64,000 bases of DNA from Palsa-1400 sp036501625 (GTDB lineage Bacteria > Verrucomicrobiota > Verrucomicrobiia > Limisphaerales > Palsa-1400), in contig DASXZY010000086.1 in NCBI GenBank assembly GCA_036501625.1, positions 1 to 64,000 on the forward strand, read 5' to 3'. Made by a program: the position numbers and the translations under genes. This document shows, piece after piece, positions 34,591 through 43,825 of this stretch; position 1 is the stretch's first letter, and each line of letters begins with the position of its first letter. The notes beneath the pieces were generated by a model. It saw only the letters and a program-made list of their open reading frames with translations, did no database searches and was not told the DNA's origin.

Positions 34591-35598
34591 TCATGAATTC
34601 AACGCAAGCGCCGGTATCGTCATGGCGTTCATGATCTTGCTGGCTAATTCACGAAAATCGGCTGCCGCTTCTCGCACTCCAACGGCATGGCTGCCAATGG
34701 CGCCATCAGCGGGAAGCAATTCAAAAATCGGTTTGCGCGCTTCTTGGGCCATCGGCACGAGACTGCGATAATGCTTAATGGTTGCAAGACAATGAGGGTC
34801 ATTCGCGGGTATGTTCTCGCCCTCGTCCTCGCCAAGTACACTCGTGCGATAAATTCCTGGCATTCGGTTTACCCATCGGTCGAAGGCTTTTACCGGCCGG
34901 CTCAAACGAACGCTATGTTGTTGAATGATATAACCAAGCGGCTGCATTCTTCCTGTTGGCAGTTGAAAATCCGGCCTCGGCCAATTGTCCAAACGCTTTC
35001 GCCAAAGGTTGCGCCACGAGCGAAGGGTGGGTCCGAAATTCTTCAAGCCTTGGAGTGAGAACAGGTCCGCTCCGAGCGGAATGACGATATAATCGGAACC
35101 AATTAACACCGAACGATTGATAGCCCCGAGGTTCGGCCCCACGTCGGCAATGATGATTTCCGCTTGAACCCGCGCGGCCGCCAGTTGCATGACCTGCCAG
35201 AAAGCCGTCAGAATGCGAAATGGCCGATATAGATTGTTATCGCCCATGCTTTCAGGCCAGACATTGGAGAGAGTCTCTTCGAAGCCGGCGAGAGCAACGT
35301 CGCCCGGAATGACATGAAGATTTCGAGTGACTGGTTGCAATATCGGTTCCAGCAAATCGCCAACCGCCGTCAAGGGTTGGACGGCGCGATAAATGGTTGA
35401 AGGCCCAGTGGACGTTTCCCAAAGGAATTCCAACTTGTCTTCATCGAGGAAGGCTGCGGTGAGATTGGCTTGCGGATCGAGATCTATGGTCACGACGCGC
35501 CGGCCCATTTCCGCGAACATCCACGATAAATGATATACGAGCGATGTCTTTCCGACTCCGCCCTTATTGTTAAAAAACGTAATAACCGGAACGCTCAT
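34591..35598 (-). CDS. ParA-family ATPase of a two-gene accessory cassette
   Basis: The 335-residue protein has a deviant Walker A, FNNKGGVGKTSLVYHL, and VTIDLDPQANLTAAF, the ParA/Soj/MinD hallmark, with IIIADVGPNLG as switch II. The C-terminal third is longer than in chromosomal Soj and includes YIIQQHSVRLSRPVKAFDRW. No ParB, parS or replication gene is nearby. Instead the gene overlaps the upstream AlbA_2 gene by four bases (ATGA), so the two act together. ParA-like ATPases with odd partners occur in plasmids, prophages and some defence loci. The cassette is visibly less GC-rich than the flanking genes. A role in defence is inference only. Confidence 0.88.
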   Translation of the reverse strand: MSVPVITFFNNKGGVGKTSLVYHLSWMFAEMGRRVVTIDLDPQANLTAAFLDEDKLEFLWETSTGPSTIYRAVQPLTAVGDLLEPILQPVTRNLHVIPGDVALAGFEETLSNVWPESMGDNNLYRPFRILTAFWQVMQLAAARVQAEIIIADVGPNLGAINRSVLIGSDYIVIPLGADLFSLQGLKNFGPTLRSWRNLWRKRLDNWPRPDFQLPTGRMQPLGYIIQQHSVRLSRPVKAFDRWVNRMPGIYRTSVLGEDEGENIPANDPHCLATIKHYRSLVPMAQEARKPIFELLPADGAIGSHAVGVREAAADFRELASKIMNAMTIPALALNS

Positions 35599-36809
35599 GG
35601 TTTCTTTCTGATGGTGGCGAGCACTGTCGCTGGCTGGATGTTGAATACGAGTGGCGGGTTCCCATTTTTTTCCAACTCTGCTCTTGCTACCGCAATGCCA
35701 ACGCCGAATCGCTGAACAAAACCGAGAACCTTCATTGCGTCAGCGAGATTAGGATTCCGATAATCCGTTACTCCGGGCTGGCCAAAGTTTTCCGCCGTTA
35801 CTGCGCCGAACGCTCCGCCTGGATTGTGAATCTCGATTCGGTCGTCAAACCAGTAAACCCGGACTGGAGAATTAGTTCCTTCATAGGTGCGATGCATGAT
35901 GGCATTGCGCACGAGTTGCTGGAGCGCAACCATTGGATACGGGATTGTTCGTGTTTCGGTGGGCTGCGATGCAATATCCACTGCCATGCGATTATGGGAC
36001 AAAAGTTTGTCGTCAATGCGGCGCAGCACTTGTCCCAGCGGCCCGTCAATCCGCGTCTCATCCGCGATTGGGTCTGACCAGCGGACTCCTTGGATGCGGA
36101 CAAATTGAATGTAGGCGCCCGGCAGCCAGTCGCGCGGCTCATTTCCAAGCACCAGCAGGCCGAGCAAAGTCGGGATTGGCGTGTCCGCCGCGGAAATCAT
36201 TTTGCATGCCGCGAGCCGTTGTTGATAAGTTCGTTCGTTGGCCGCAAGGACATCAGGGGCGAACGCATTGGCAATGTACTCCTGCTCAAACAAAAGCTGG
36301 CTAAGATTTTGAAGCTGCGAAGAAGGGATAGATTGAACGTCAAATGGAAGATCGCGAGATCTGCGCCGTTCGTTCAAAATGCGCTCATCCTGCGCGGTCG
36401 CGATTCCCCTGCGGGGGCCTAAACGAATCCAAATGCGCCCGTCATAACGAACTGGCGGCGCATCCGCGGGTTGAATGGTCACGACGGCGACCTCCGCGCC
36501 TTTTAGGATGCGCTTTTCCACGATTATGGTAGGAGGAAGCAAAATCTTGCCGTCCGTCTTGATATCTGCCAGCGTTCGAAGAAGTTCATCTGTGATGGGC
36601 AAGCCACTGGGATTACCGTCGTCCCTGATGCCCACGAAGAGGACTCCCGGTTTGCGATGATCTGGCAAATCGTTGGCAAATCCACAGACTGCCTGCCGCG
36701 CTTTCTCGGGCGCGTCACCCTTCCAACTCTCTTTCCTCTCAGTCAAATCTGATTCCGCATCCTCAAGCAGGGCTTCCAACTCTGCATTTGAGTAAGTCAT
36801 CGCCGGCAT
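35595..36809 (-). CDS. AlbA_2 (Schlafen-AAA_4) and RecG-C-like regulator/effector
   Basis: From ATG 36809 the protein has 404 residues; ATG 36800 and a longer reading to 36860 are alternatives. The N-terminal AlbA_2 domain shows DLTERKESWKGDAPEKARQA, KPGVLFVGIRDDGNPSG and a basic RLGPRRGIATAQDERIL. The C-terminal half is the HATPase_c_4/RecG-C-related part, with QLVRNAIMHRTYEGTNSPVR, DRIEIHNPGGAFG and RNPNLADAMKVLGFVQRFGVG. Family members are called putative transcriptional regulators or divergent AAA proteins (COG2865), and AlbA_2 domains occur in Schlafen-like and defence proteins. It is encoded first and overlaps the ParA gene by four bases. Confidence 0.85.
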   Translation of the reverse strand: MPAMTYSNAELEALLEDAESDLTERKESWKGDAPEKARQAVCGFANDLPDHRKPGVLFVGIRDDGNPSGLPITDELLRTLADIKTDGKILLPPTIIVEKRILKGAEVAVVTIQPADAPPVRYDGRIWIRLGPRRGIATAQDERILNERRRSRDLPFDVQSIPSSQLQNLSQLLFEQEYIANAFAPDVLAANERTYQQRLAACKMISAADTPIPTLLGLLVLGNEPRDWLPGAYIQFVRIQGVRWSDPIADETRIDGPLGQVLRRIDDKLLSHNRMAVDIASQPTETRTIPYPMVALQQLVRNAIMHRTYEGTNSPVRVYWFDDRIEIHNPGGAFGAVTAENFGQPGVTDYRNPNLADAMKVLGFVQRFGVGIAVARAELEKNGNPPLVFNIQPATVLATIRKKP

Positions 36810-37421
36810 ATCGTTAGATGTGATTTTATTTATTCGCCGCAGCTTGCCCGGCACGAGCAAAGAGGGCGATTTTTATTATTTGCTCAATTCCGTATCGCAA
36901 AGGATCATGCGGCGCACGCAGGCTTGCGTCCGCATGCCATGACCACGCCGACTTTTCCAAATCCTAAGTCAAATGCCGCAGACATCAACAGTACATTTCG
37001 CCATGATTCAATGGGCCGTCATGAATACAACCAGGCCATTGATTTGTCGCATCACGGGTTGCTCGGTCCCGTTCTTCCCTTTCGTCTTGGTAAACCCCGC
37101 GTGCGTCCCGGTGCAACCCTTGACGCTCGTGGGATGGTCAGATTTTTCCCACAGCGCAAACAACAGGGTATTCATTGAATACGCGTGTGTACCCGGCCCA
37201 ATTCAGGCGCGTCTGTTTGATTGGGGTTGGCCGAGTTCCAGTTCTGCGAAGCCTCCTCCTTCCCCCCTCGGGGAGCCAATTCGCCGCCAGCGAATGGCTT
37301 CAAGCGCCGCTCAACAAAAGGAATGGCGCTTTCGATTTAGGAATTGCTCTTGACGATGGAAGCACTGGCGCAGCGCGAGCGCCAAACCGGAGAGCAGCCA
37401 TGCCATCCACCAATGGAAATC
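36810..37421 (+). other. Gene-poor stretch upstream of the ParA/AlbA_2 cassette
   Basis: No convincing gene was found in these 610 bases. Frames at 36924-37178 and 36973-37353 are open but their composition is not protein-like. A 29-base hairpin lies at 36907-36935. The stretch looks like degraded or non-coding accessory DNA, and it must include the cassette promoter. Confidence 0.5.
36907..36935. repeat. Hairpin upstream of the ParA/AlbA_2 cassette
   Basis: The arms ATGCGG and CCGCAT enclose a second stem ACGCA/TGCGT with a four-base GGCT loop and a three-base bulge on the left side. It lies about 100 bases before the AlbA_2 start and could be an operator or an RNA hairpin in the leader. 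Confidence 0.35.
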
Positions 37422-37742
37422 CTACGCCGTTTGCTGCTTGCGCGGACGGTTGGATTTGTTTCTGCCGTTGGCAATGCCGGGAGTTCTCAGGGAATTGCCA
37501 GGAGCCGGCAAGGCCGTGCGCTGGGGCGCGGCAAATGCGGGCTGGCTGCTGGCCGCGGATTGCGGAGATTGCGCGGGCTGTTTTTGCTGGCGGGCGGTCT
37601 TCAATTTCGCCTCGGCCTGGAGCCAGTATTCCATGTCGCGGCCGGAAGGGCGGCCGCCGGATTCCCAAAGATCGTAAGCGCTGGAGGCTATTTCATCTTG
37701 CGTGGGCTGAAAATCATTCCTTGAGTTCGTGTTCATGTTCAT
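37422..37742 (-). CDS. DUF2934 domain protein
   Basis: The 106-residue protein contains PTQDEIASSAYDLWESGG followed by RPSGRDMEYWLQAEAKLK, a clear DUF2934 domain, a short helical module of unknown function found in many proteobacteria, acidobacteria and verrucomicrobia. The C-terminal half is a disordered Gln/Pro/Ala/Ser-rich tail ending with basic residues. No signal peptide or membrane segment is seen, so it is cytosolic, and the basic tail could bind nucleic acid. ATG 37736 is an alternative start. The gene lies alone between the ParA cassette and a lipoprotein. Confidence 0.82.
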   Translation of the reverse strand: MNMNTNSRNDFQPTQDEIASSAYDLWESGGRPSGRDMEYWLQAEAKLKTARQQKQPAQSPQSAASSQPAFAAPQRTALPAPGNSLRTPGIANGRNKSNRPRKQQTA

Positions 37743-37886
37743 ACTTTAAAAAAAGATACGTAATGAAATTATATCCATATCCAAAAGAGCATCAATCGGG
37801 GAAAATCTGGGCGGATTCTAATGGTATTTCTGAACGGCTAATCAGGCGATTGCGGAGCGCTTCATTAGAGAGTATTTTGAAATAGC

Positions 37887-38357
37887 ATGCAGTTGATGCT
37901 CTTAGGTTTATCGGCCGCGGCCATCCTGCTCGCTGGCTGTGGCAAGCCTGTGACCGCGCTGGATTTGGCGGGAACATGGATGCCTCAAGCGGCATCTCGA
38001 AAATGGCTTGCGACAACAAACGATTGCCGGATTGTTTTGCAGTCGAATGACGCTTTTAAGGCGTCTGCGCCAGAACGTCTGCTGGAAATCTCTGATCAGG
38101 CTGCGGGGAAAACCATTTCCGGAAACGGGACATGGACCTTGGAAAGAAAAAGCAAACTTGAATTGGATTATGATGTGGTAATATTGCATTTCAATATTAT
38201 TGACGGGAAAGAAGCCAGTTTTCTTTGCAACAAGCTCTTGGTTCAGGGGCCAAAAGACAACATGAAGTTATTTTTTTACGTTGAGGAGGAAGGCGGCCCG
38301 CGCTTCGTGTTTGAACGGAGGCCGGAGCAAGCCATCTCCCTGGACGGAGGGAAGTAA
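37887..38357 (+). CDS. Lipoprotein of unknown function, 156 aa
   Basis: The N-terminus MQLMLLGLSAAAILLAGC is a lipoprotein signal with Cys18 in a perfect lipobox. The mature part begins KPVTALDLAGTWMPQ, resembling the lipocalin-like small lipoproteins that start with an L-x-GTW motif, and consists of predicted beta strands (TISGNGTWTLERK, NMKLFFYVEEEGG, RFVFER). A 40-codon frame just upstream (37763-37885, starting MKLYPYPKEHQSG) may be a small coupled gene but is poorly supported. Function unknown. Confidence 0.7.
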   Translation: MQLMLLGLSAAAILLAGCGKPVTALDLAGTWMPQAASRKWLATTNDCRIVLQSNDAFKASAPERLLEISDQAAGKTISGNGTWTLERKSKLELDYDVVILHFNIIDGKEASFLCNKLLVQGPKDNMKLFFYVEEEGGPRFVFERRPEQAISLDGGK

Positions 38358-38672
38358 ACCGGTTTGAAAGAACTGCCGAATGATGTTGACGCGCCAGTGC
38401 TTCCTGTTCGTCTCCTTCTGGGGATTTCATTGTCGGATGGTGATCAGCGGGGTGACAGTATGCGGCTGGCTGGCCACGTCTAGTTTCTCGCGTCGGTTTG
38501 TGAAATCATGGATGGATGTTTTCTCGTCGGTGCCGCTTCCGAATATCGCCGAAGGTCGGTCAATGGAAAATCCGCAGGGCCTATAGTCCATGCCATTGGG
38601 GCTTGCGCTCCTGAATTTTGGAGGTTTGTCACTCATTTGCGCGGCTTTCGCATCGGCTTAAAGTCCCCCACT
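38358..38672 (+). other. Intergenic region before the giant secreted protein
   Basis: About 315 bases without a supported gene. The reading frame of the downstream gene extends upstream to 38508, but the extension has no signal-peptide logic and is taken as leader. The promoter of the large gene should be here; no clear elements were identified. Confidence 0.45.
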
Positions 38673-41600
38673 ATGGATATTGCTCGGTATTGCAACAGAG
38701 AGAGAATATTTTTACTAAGGGCGATGTTGGCTGTTATCGCCTTGGGGCGTCTGGAAGCAGATGCCCAAACGAACATTTGGACCAACTCAAGCAGCGACAC
38801 CTGGGACGATGTGTCGTCGTGGTCGCTCGGCGTTCTGCCGGGCAGTTCGCAGTCGGTCGTGATCACAAACTCCGGCGGGAAGTCCGTGGCCATCAATCCG
38901 TCCACGCCAGGCAATTTCCCCGGCTCGATGACCGTGAGCAGCCTGACGATTCTTGGCTCGACGAACACGGAGAATGTGCTGCTCCTGAATTACTTCGGCA
39001 CGAACATCCCGCTGACAGTGCTGAATGGAATCACGTTGCAAGACGACGGGCAAATTTTGAATCTCGATTCGGCCCTGGTCGTTCAGAGCGGCACGTTTCT
39101 CGTCACGAACTCGCAAATGATCCAGGATGGCGGCCTCGTTTGCGCGACCAACGCGCAAATGCGTCTCAGCGAGGCCGAATATGACATAACCAACGGCGTG
39201 TTCGAAGGCGGCCTCGTGTGGATCGGCGTGCCGTTCCCCAGCACTTTCAACCAATACGGCGGCACAGTGTTGATCACGAATTTGAGTCTCGGGCCCGAAA
39301 ACGCGCCCAACAACCCGCACGGCGGCGCGTATGCCTTGTATGGCGGGAACCTCAGCCTTCCCGGCGGACTGGCGCTGGTGGGTTATCCCAACAACCGGGC
39401 GTCATATTTGCAGGAGGGCGGAACCAACCAAACCACAGAGGTGTACGTTTCGCCAGAAAGCAGTTCGTCCTTCACGTTGAACGGCGGTTTGCTCACAGAC
39501 AACAATGTTGAAGTGATCTCTGACACGTTCGGCCCCGCCGCCATCGTGCAAAACGGCGGTTCGCATGTTATCACCAACACGCTGGTCATCGTTGGCGGCG
39601 CCGCTAATGGATATACCGTCCTGCCGGCCACCTACAGTCTAAACGGCGGGACGTTGTCTGCGGACGGCATCGAACTGGGTGCAGACGAGGGAGACTCAGT
39701 GTTCGTGCAATCGAATGCGACGACCTGCGCGGGAACAGTTTACGCGCATAGCGTCGGATATTACTCAAGTCACAACACGATCGTCACGCTGTCGGGCGGC
39801 ACGCTGAGTTGTTCGAACTACACTACCGACGATGGCGGCGGCAGCTTGAATCAGAGCGCCGGCGCGCTGGTCGTCAGCAATCTGCTGGACTTCGGCGGGT
39901 TCCGGGAGGTGGCGCCCAATTACCACATCTACGGCGCCTACACGTTCACCGGCGGGACGGTGACTGCGAGTAATATCAGCATCACCGGCGACTGGATCAT
40001 CGGCGATGGCAGCACAAACCGCATCAGCAATCCCGGTTTCTTCAGCCTGGCGCACCTGCTGCGGATCGGCAACGCCGTCGAACAACTCGGCCAGTTTATT
40101 CTTGCGACGAACGCGACGATTGATCTGGCCGGCAGCGCCAGCCGGTTAAGCTTCGCCAACAGCAGCGGCCAGATTTGGGCTGGCGGCGCAACATTGGTGA
40201 TTGCCGATTGGAATGGAAACCCTTCCGGCGGCGGCGCGGAGCAGTTGAGTTTTGGGACCGACCAGTCGGGGCTGACCCCTGCGCAATTGAGCCAAATTCA
40301 GTTCCAAATCGGTACGAATTTCTATTCGGCGAAAATCCTTGATACCGGTGAAGTGGCGCCGGGTTCGGCGTCCGCCCCTCCACCCCCTCAACTAGTCAAC
40401 AACTGGGCGAATCCCATGAGCGCGAAATGGGAGGACCCCTATTGGTCACTGGGCATTCTGCCCGGGTCGAACCAAACCGTGAACATTACCAATGACGGTT
40501 ACAAAGCCGTCAATATTGACAGCGCAACCTTTACCAATTACCCGGCTTCACTGACGGTGAGCAACCTGGTCGTGGCTGCTCCGACGCACGGGCTGGGCTC
40601 ATTACTGCTCAACTATGCGGGCCTTGGAACACCTCTTAAGGTGTTGAACTCCTGCACCATCGGCGCCAATGGAACGATTGACAACTTCTCGAGCAGCTTT
40701 GAAGTGGACGGCAATGCCGGCGGCCAGTTGCTGGTTGACGGTGGAACCTTTACGCAGAACGGCGGATTGACTGTCGTGAACGGGCCAGTCTCCGTGTTAA
40801 GCGGCGCCGTAAACGCAACTAATGGCGATCTGACGCTGGGGCCAGTGACACTTGGGGCGGGTTCTGAACCTTCGGACCCATACAACCCGGTTGCTGTGTT
40901 CACTCAGGATGGTGGGAGCATCGCAACCCAGAGCATTGATATTGAACAGGGGGGAGACTATCACATGGCTTCTGGCGTCCTTTACGCCATCAACGGGACA
41001 ACATGCTCGGCAGGCACCTTCATGCAGTACGGAGGCACAAATTACGGGAATGTTACGCTCACAGGCGATTACTACGCGCTGTTCTCCGGCCTGGTTCAAG
41101 GGGAAACACTGACCGTCGCAAACGACAACAACTTTCAGCAAGAGGGCGGACTGCTCGACATGCAGTTCATTAATGTCACCGGCAACTCGAATTATCCGCC
41201 CGACCTGGCACCCAGATTCATCGGCGGCGTTGTCCATTGCGGCACGCTCAACATTGGCAACAACGCGCGAGTTGAACTGCGCGGCGCGGATTTCTTTCTA
41301 ACCAATAACTTCCGCCTGCAAGGAATGGCATTTATCGTCGGCGATGTCGGTTTGGTTGTCGAGCACGCTGATTGTGTGCTTGCGGCGGGCCATTTCCATT
41401 TGCCTTCGATGACCCTCGGACCTTACGCAAGTTTCGATGAGTCCGGTGGCACGAACGAAATCAGTGGTGGGCTGTCCATCACGGGAACATACTGGCTGGG
41501 CCAAGGCACGCTCGAAACCACCTCCACGGGAGTGGGCGCCGCCGCGACCTTTACACATTTGGGCGGGAACCACTTTGTCGCTGGCGTTCTGTCCATCACC

Positions 41601-42242
41601 GGCCCCTACAACCAGAGCGGCGGCAATGTCGCGTGCGAGGGCCTCTATCTGCGTGGCGCGTTGACCATGACCGTGACCTATATGGGGATGCCGCCCCCGC
41701 CGGCAGGCACGTTTACCAACACCGGCTTGCTTGACCTCGGCGGTACGATAACCACGGAGCTGCCCGACTTTGAAGCCGGCCAGGTGGAACTTGCCACCAA
41801 TGCCACCATCGCCTTCAGCAACGGTTTCCCAGCAATAGTTCACTTCGACAACAGTTCTGGCGTGGCCTGGACGTCCGGAGCGCTGCTGGTCATCACCAAC
41901 TGGAGCAACTCCGATCATGTGTTCGCCGGGACCGATTCCTCCGGCCTGAACGCGTCTCAATTGCAGCAGATTCATTTCGCCAATCCGTCGGGATCGCCGC
42001 CCGGCAACTACTCCGCTCAACTTCTCTCCACGGGTGAAGTGGTGCCGGCTCCGCTCCCGACGCTCCAATCGGCGGTTATTGGCTCCGCGTTGATGTTGAC
42101 CTGGTCGTCCGGATGGTCGCTGCAAAGCGCAACGAATCTTCCCGGTCCTTACTCCGACATTCCAAGTGCGACCTCGCCATATACCAACGACATGACGCTC
42201 GAGGCGCAGCAGTTCTTCCGGCTTCGACTAGGAACGGAATAA
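38673..42242 (+). CDS. Giant secreted beta-repeat protein with internal duplication
   Basis: Starting at ATG 38673 (MDIARYCNRERIFLLRAM) the protein has 1189 residues with a signal peptide ending near LEADAQT. It consists of short Gly/Asn/Thr-rich repeats (for example NGGTLSADGIELG, QNGGSHVITNTLVIVGG), the pattern of right-handed beta-helices and autotransporter-associated strands. The whole is duplicated: TWDDVSSWSLGVLPGSSQ recurs as KWEDPYWSLGILPGSNQ, and LATNATIDLAG...TGEVAP recurs as LATNATIAFSN...TGEVVP. The last 65 residues (WSSGWSLQSATNLPGPYSD, QQFFRLRLG) form a domain seen at the end of many verrucomicrobial secreted proteins (recalled). No outer-membrane barrel is present. Confidence 0.85.
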   Translation: MDIARYCNRERIFLLRAMLAVIALGRLEADAQTNIWTNSSSDTWDDVSSWSLGVLPGSSQSVVITNSGGKSVAINPSTPGNFPGSMTVSSLTILGSTNTENVLLLNYFGTNIPLTVLNGITLQDDGQILNLDSALVVQSGTFLVTNSQMIQDGGLVCATNAQMRLSEAEYDITNGVFEGGLVWIGVPFPSTFNQYGGTVLITNLSLGPENAPNNPHGGAYALYGGNLSLPGGLALVGYPNNRASYLQEGGTNQTTEVYVSPESSSSFTLNGGLLTDNNVEVISDTFGPAAIVQNGGSHVITNTLVIVGGAANGYTVLPATYSLNGGTLSADGIELGADEGDSVFVQSNATTCAGTVYAHSVGYYSSHNTIVTLSGGTLSCSNYTTDDGGGSLNQSAGALVVSNLLDFGGFREVAPNYHIYGAYTFTGGTVTASNISITGDWIIGDGSTNRISNPGFFSLAHLLRIGNAVEQLGQFILATNATIDLAGSASRLSFANSSGQIWAGGATLVIADWNGNPSGGGAEQLSFGTDQSGLTPAQLSQIQFQIGTNFYSAKILDTGEVAPGSASAPPPPQLVNNWANPMSAKWEDPYWSLGILPGSNQTVNITNDGYKAVNIDSATFTNYPASLTVSNLVVAAPTHGLGSLLLNYAGLGTPLKVLNSCTIGANGTIDNFSSSFEVDGNAGGQLLVDGGTFTQNGGLTVVNGPVSVLSGAVNATNGDLTLGPVTLGAGSEPSDPYNPVAVFTQDGGSIATQSIDIEQGGDYHMASGVLYAINGTTCSAGTFMQYGGTNYGNVTLTGDYYALFSGLVQGETLTVANDNNFQQEGGLLDMQFINVTGNSNYPPDLAPRFIGGVVHCGTLNIGNNARVELRGADFFLTNNFRLQGMAFIVGDVGLVVEHADCVLAAGHFHLPSMTLGPYASFDESGGTNEISGGLSITGTYWLGQGTLETTSTGVGAAATFTHLGGNHFVAGVLSITGPYNQSGGNVACEGLYLRGALTMTVTYMGMPPPPAGTFTNTGLLDLGGTITTELPDFEAGQVELATNATIAFSNGFPAIVHFDNSSGVAWTSGALLVITNWSNSDHVFAGTDSSGLNASQLQQIHFANPSGSPPGNYSAQLLSTGEVVPAPLPTLQSAVIGSALMLTWSSGWSLQSATNLPGPYSDIPSATSPYTNDMTLEAQQFFRLRLGTE

Positions 42243-42762
42243 GGCGCGGCTGGACACCACAGGCGTTCTGATTGATGCCGAAGTTGAAAACTGAAAAGGA
42301 GGCGATCCCTCAATGGTTTTGGAGCGAGGGATTGCTTGCTCTAGCACTTCTTTATTAAAATCGGCAATCCGATGCCGTGTCGAACACATCCGTGACTTTC
42401 GTCCACGCCTCCCTCTGACTGTCGTTGATCTCGCCTAGATAAAGGATGTGCCGCTGCACCCAGCCTCGCGCGGTGCGCACCTTCCCGGCGATGCTCCAAT
42501 AGCAATGATCCTTTCCGTTCTTAAACCGGTGATGACAATGCAAAAATGGCTTGGCCATAACAATGGCCGCATCTTGCCGCAATCAGCACCAGCAGTGGAA
42601 GGGGGCAGGTCTGCACCAAACGAAACCTGACAAAAAAACGCCGTTGTCTTCCCTCGTAAACCCCGTCTGCCACCCTTCAAAAAAAGTAAAATCGCCCCCT
42701 CCAGTTGCGAAAGTCGGGCTAGGCGGGGCACGGCAGCGCGCCAGCCGTGCCATCCCCGATTT
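42243..42762 (+). other. Region with a transposase fragment and no intact gene
   Basis: Apart from the transposase N-terminal fragment at 42355-42582 on the minus strand, nothing in these 520 bases looks coding. The stretch resembles the scar of an old insertion or deletion. Confidence 0.45.
42355..42582 (-). pseudogene. Truncated IS transposase, N-terminal fragment
   Basis: The frame encodes MAKPFLHCHHRFKNGKDHCY (from 42558), WSIAGKVRTARG and ILYLGEINDSQREAW, then ends. This resembles the N-terminus of IS4/IS1634-like transposases common in Verrucomicrobiota and Planctomycetota, where about 400 more residues with the DDE triad should follow. These are absent, so the copy is dead. No terminal inverted repeats were located around it. 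Confidence 0.55.
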
Positions 42763-43680
42763 CTACACCAAGCTCTCCAAAATGGCGGGGATGCGTTCCA
42801 GGCTGCGGTTGAGGCTGGCGCGGGTGATGGATGCCTCCGCTTCGGTCTGGCGATTGAACAAAATCTTCCAGCCGGGCGATTCCACCCAACTGTCAAAAGG
42901 CACTTCGGCCTTGTTGCCGCTGTCGCCAATCTTGGTGTGGCGCACCAGCAGATCGGCCACATGAACGGCGGCAGTGACCTGCGGTTGCAGGCGCGATTGC
43001 TGCGGCGTGTGATGGCATTGCACGATCTCCACGAAAACTTCCGGCAGCCGCTGCTTGCGCATATACATGGCGCCCAATTCCGCGTGATCCACGCCAAGCA
43101 CCTCCCGTTCCATTTGCAGCAGATCGCCCGGCATCTCGGCGCGATTATGATAAATCTCGTTAAAATGATCGGGAAACGCCGACGCCATCACGATTTTACC
43201 CACGTCATGAATGAGGCCGGCCACGTAATCGATCTCGTCATCCTGGGATTGCAGCAAGTCCGTAATCTCGCGCGTCATCAGGGCCACGGCGATGCAATGC
43301 CGCCAGAATTGGCGCCAAGGGAAGCGGCGTCCTTCGGCCAGGCGCTGAAAGTCTTCGATGATCGGCGTGACCATGGCCAATTGGCGGATTTGCCGCACCC
43401 CGAGGTAAAACACGGCTTCCTCGATATTTTTGACAGGCTTGGCCATGCCGTAATAGACGGAATTGACCAGGCGCAGGAGTCGGGCCGTCAAGCTGGGGTC
43501 GCGGCGGATGATTTCGGCGATCTGGGAGGTATAACGCTGATCGGCGCCGAGCAATTCGCGCAAGGCGCTGTCGATGCTGCTCAGGGATGGAAGGCAAGCG
43601 CAACCGCTCAAGCGCGCATCAATGTGCGTGCGGTCTAATTTCTCGCAGGTCGCGTGTGGAACCGAAATTTCAAGACTCAT
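42763..43680 (-). CDS. HDOD domain signalling protein
   Basis: The 305-residue protein is a single HDOD domain, an HD-related fold lacking the phosphohydrolase residues in full. Visible motifs are LTARLLRLVNSVYYGM, VFYLGVRQIRQLAM, VAGLIHDVGKIVM (the HD pair is kept here), VDHAELGAMYM and IVQCHHTPQQS. The N-terminus has a short Cys-containing region. HDOD proteins act in c-di-GMP, motility or stress signalling, often without catalytic activity. It stands alone and is transcribed away from thiG; two perfect palindromes lie in its upstream region. Confidence 0.9.
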   Translation of the reverse strand: MSLEISVPHATCEKLDRTHIDARLSGCACLPSLSSIDSALRELLGADQRYTSQIAEIIRRDPSLTARLLRLVNSVYYGMAKPVKNIEEAVFYLGVRQIRQLAMVTPIIEDFQRLAEGRRFPWRQFWRHCIAVALMTREITDLLQSQDDEIDYVAGLIHDVGKIVMASAFPDHFNEIYHNRAEMPGDLLQMEREVLGVDHAELGAMYMRKQRLPEVFVEIVQCHHTPQQSRLQPQVTAAVHVADLLVRHTKIGDSGNKAEVPFDSWVESPGWKILFNRQTEAEASITRASLNRSLERIPAILESLV

Positions 43681-43825
43681 TCTCTTTCTAAATCGGATGA
43701 ATTTGGAAGAAGTTAAGAGCCATTTCCATCAGGACTTTCCAGAACCGCCGTCCATTTCATCCGTTCGATTCCACGACCTCCATTCCTAGAAAAATCAGAC
43801 AACCTAATTTAAATAATTCTGATGC

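Noticed and set aside
34591..35598. ParA as chromosomal partition or plasmid replication gene
   Set aside because: No ParB, parS or replication initiator is nearby and the partner is an AlbA_2 protein.
36973..37353. 126-codon frame upstream of the ParA cassette
   Set aside because: Pro/Ser-rich without any domain; two overlapping frames in the same stretch are equally open.
37763..37885. 40-codon frame starting MKLYPYPKEHQSG
   Set aside because: Possible small gene ahead of a lipoprotein, but there is no homologue known to me, so it was not listed as a gene.
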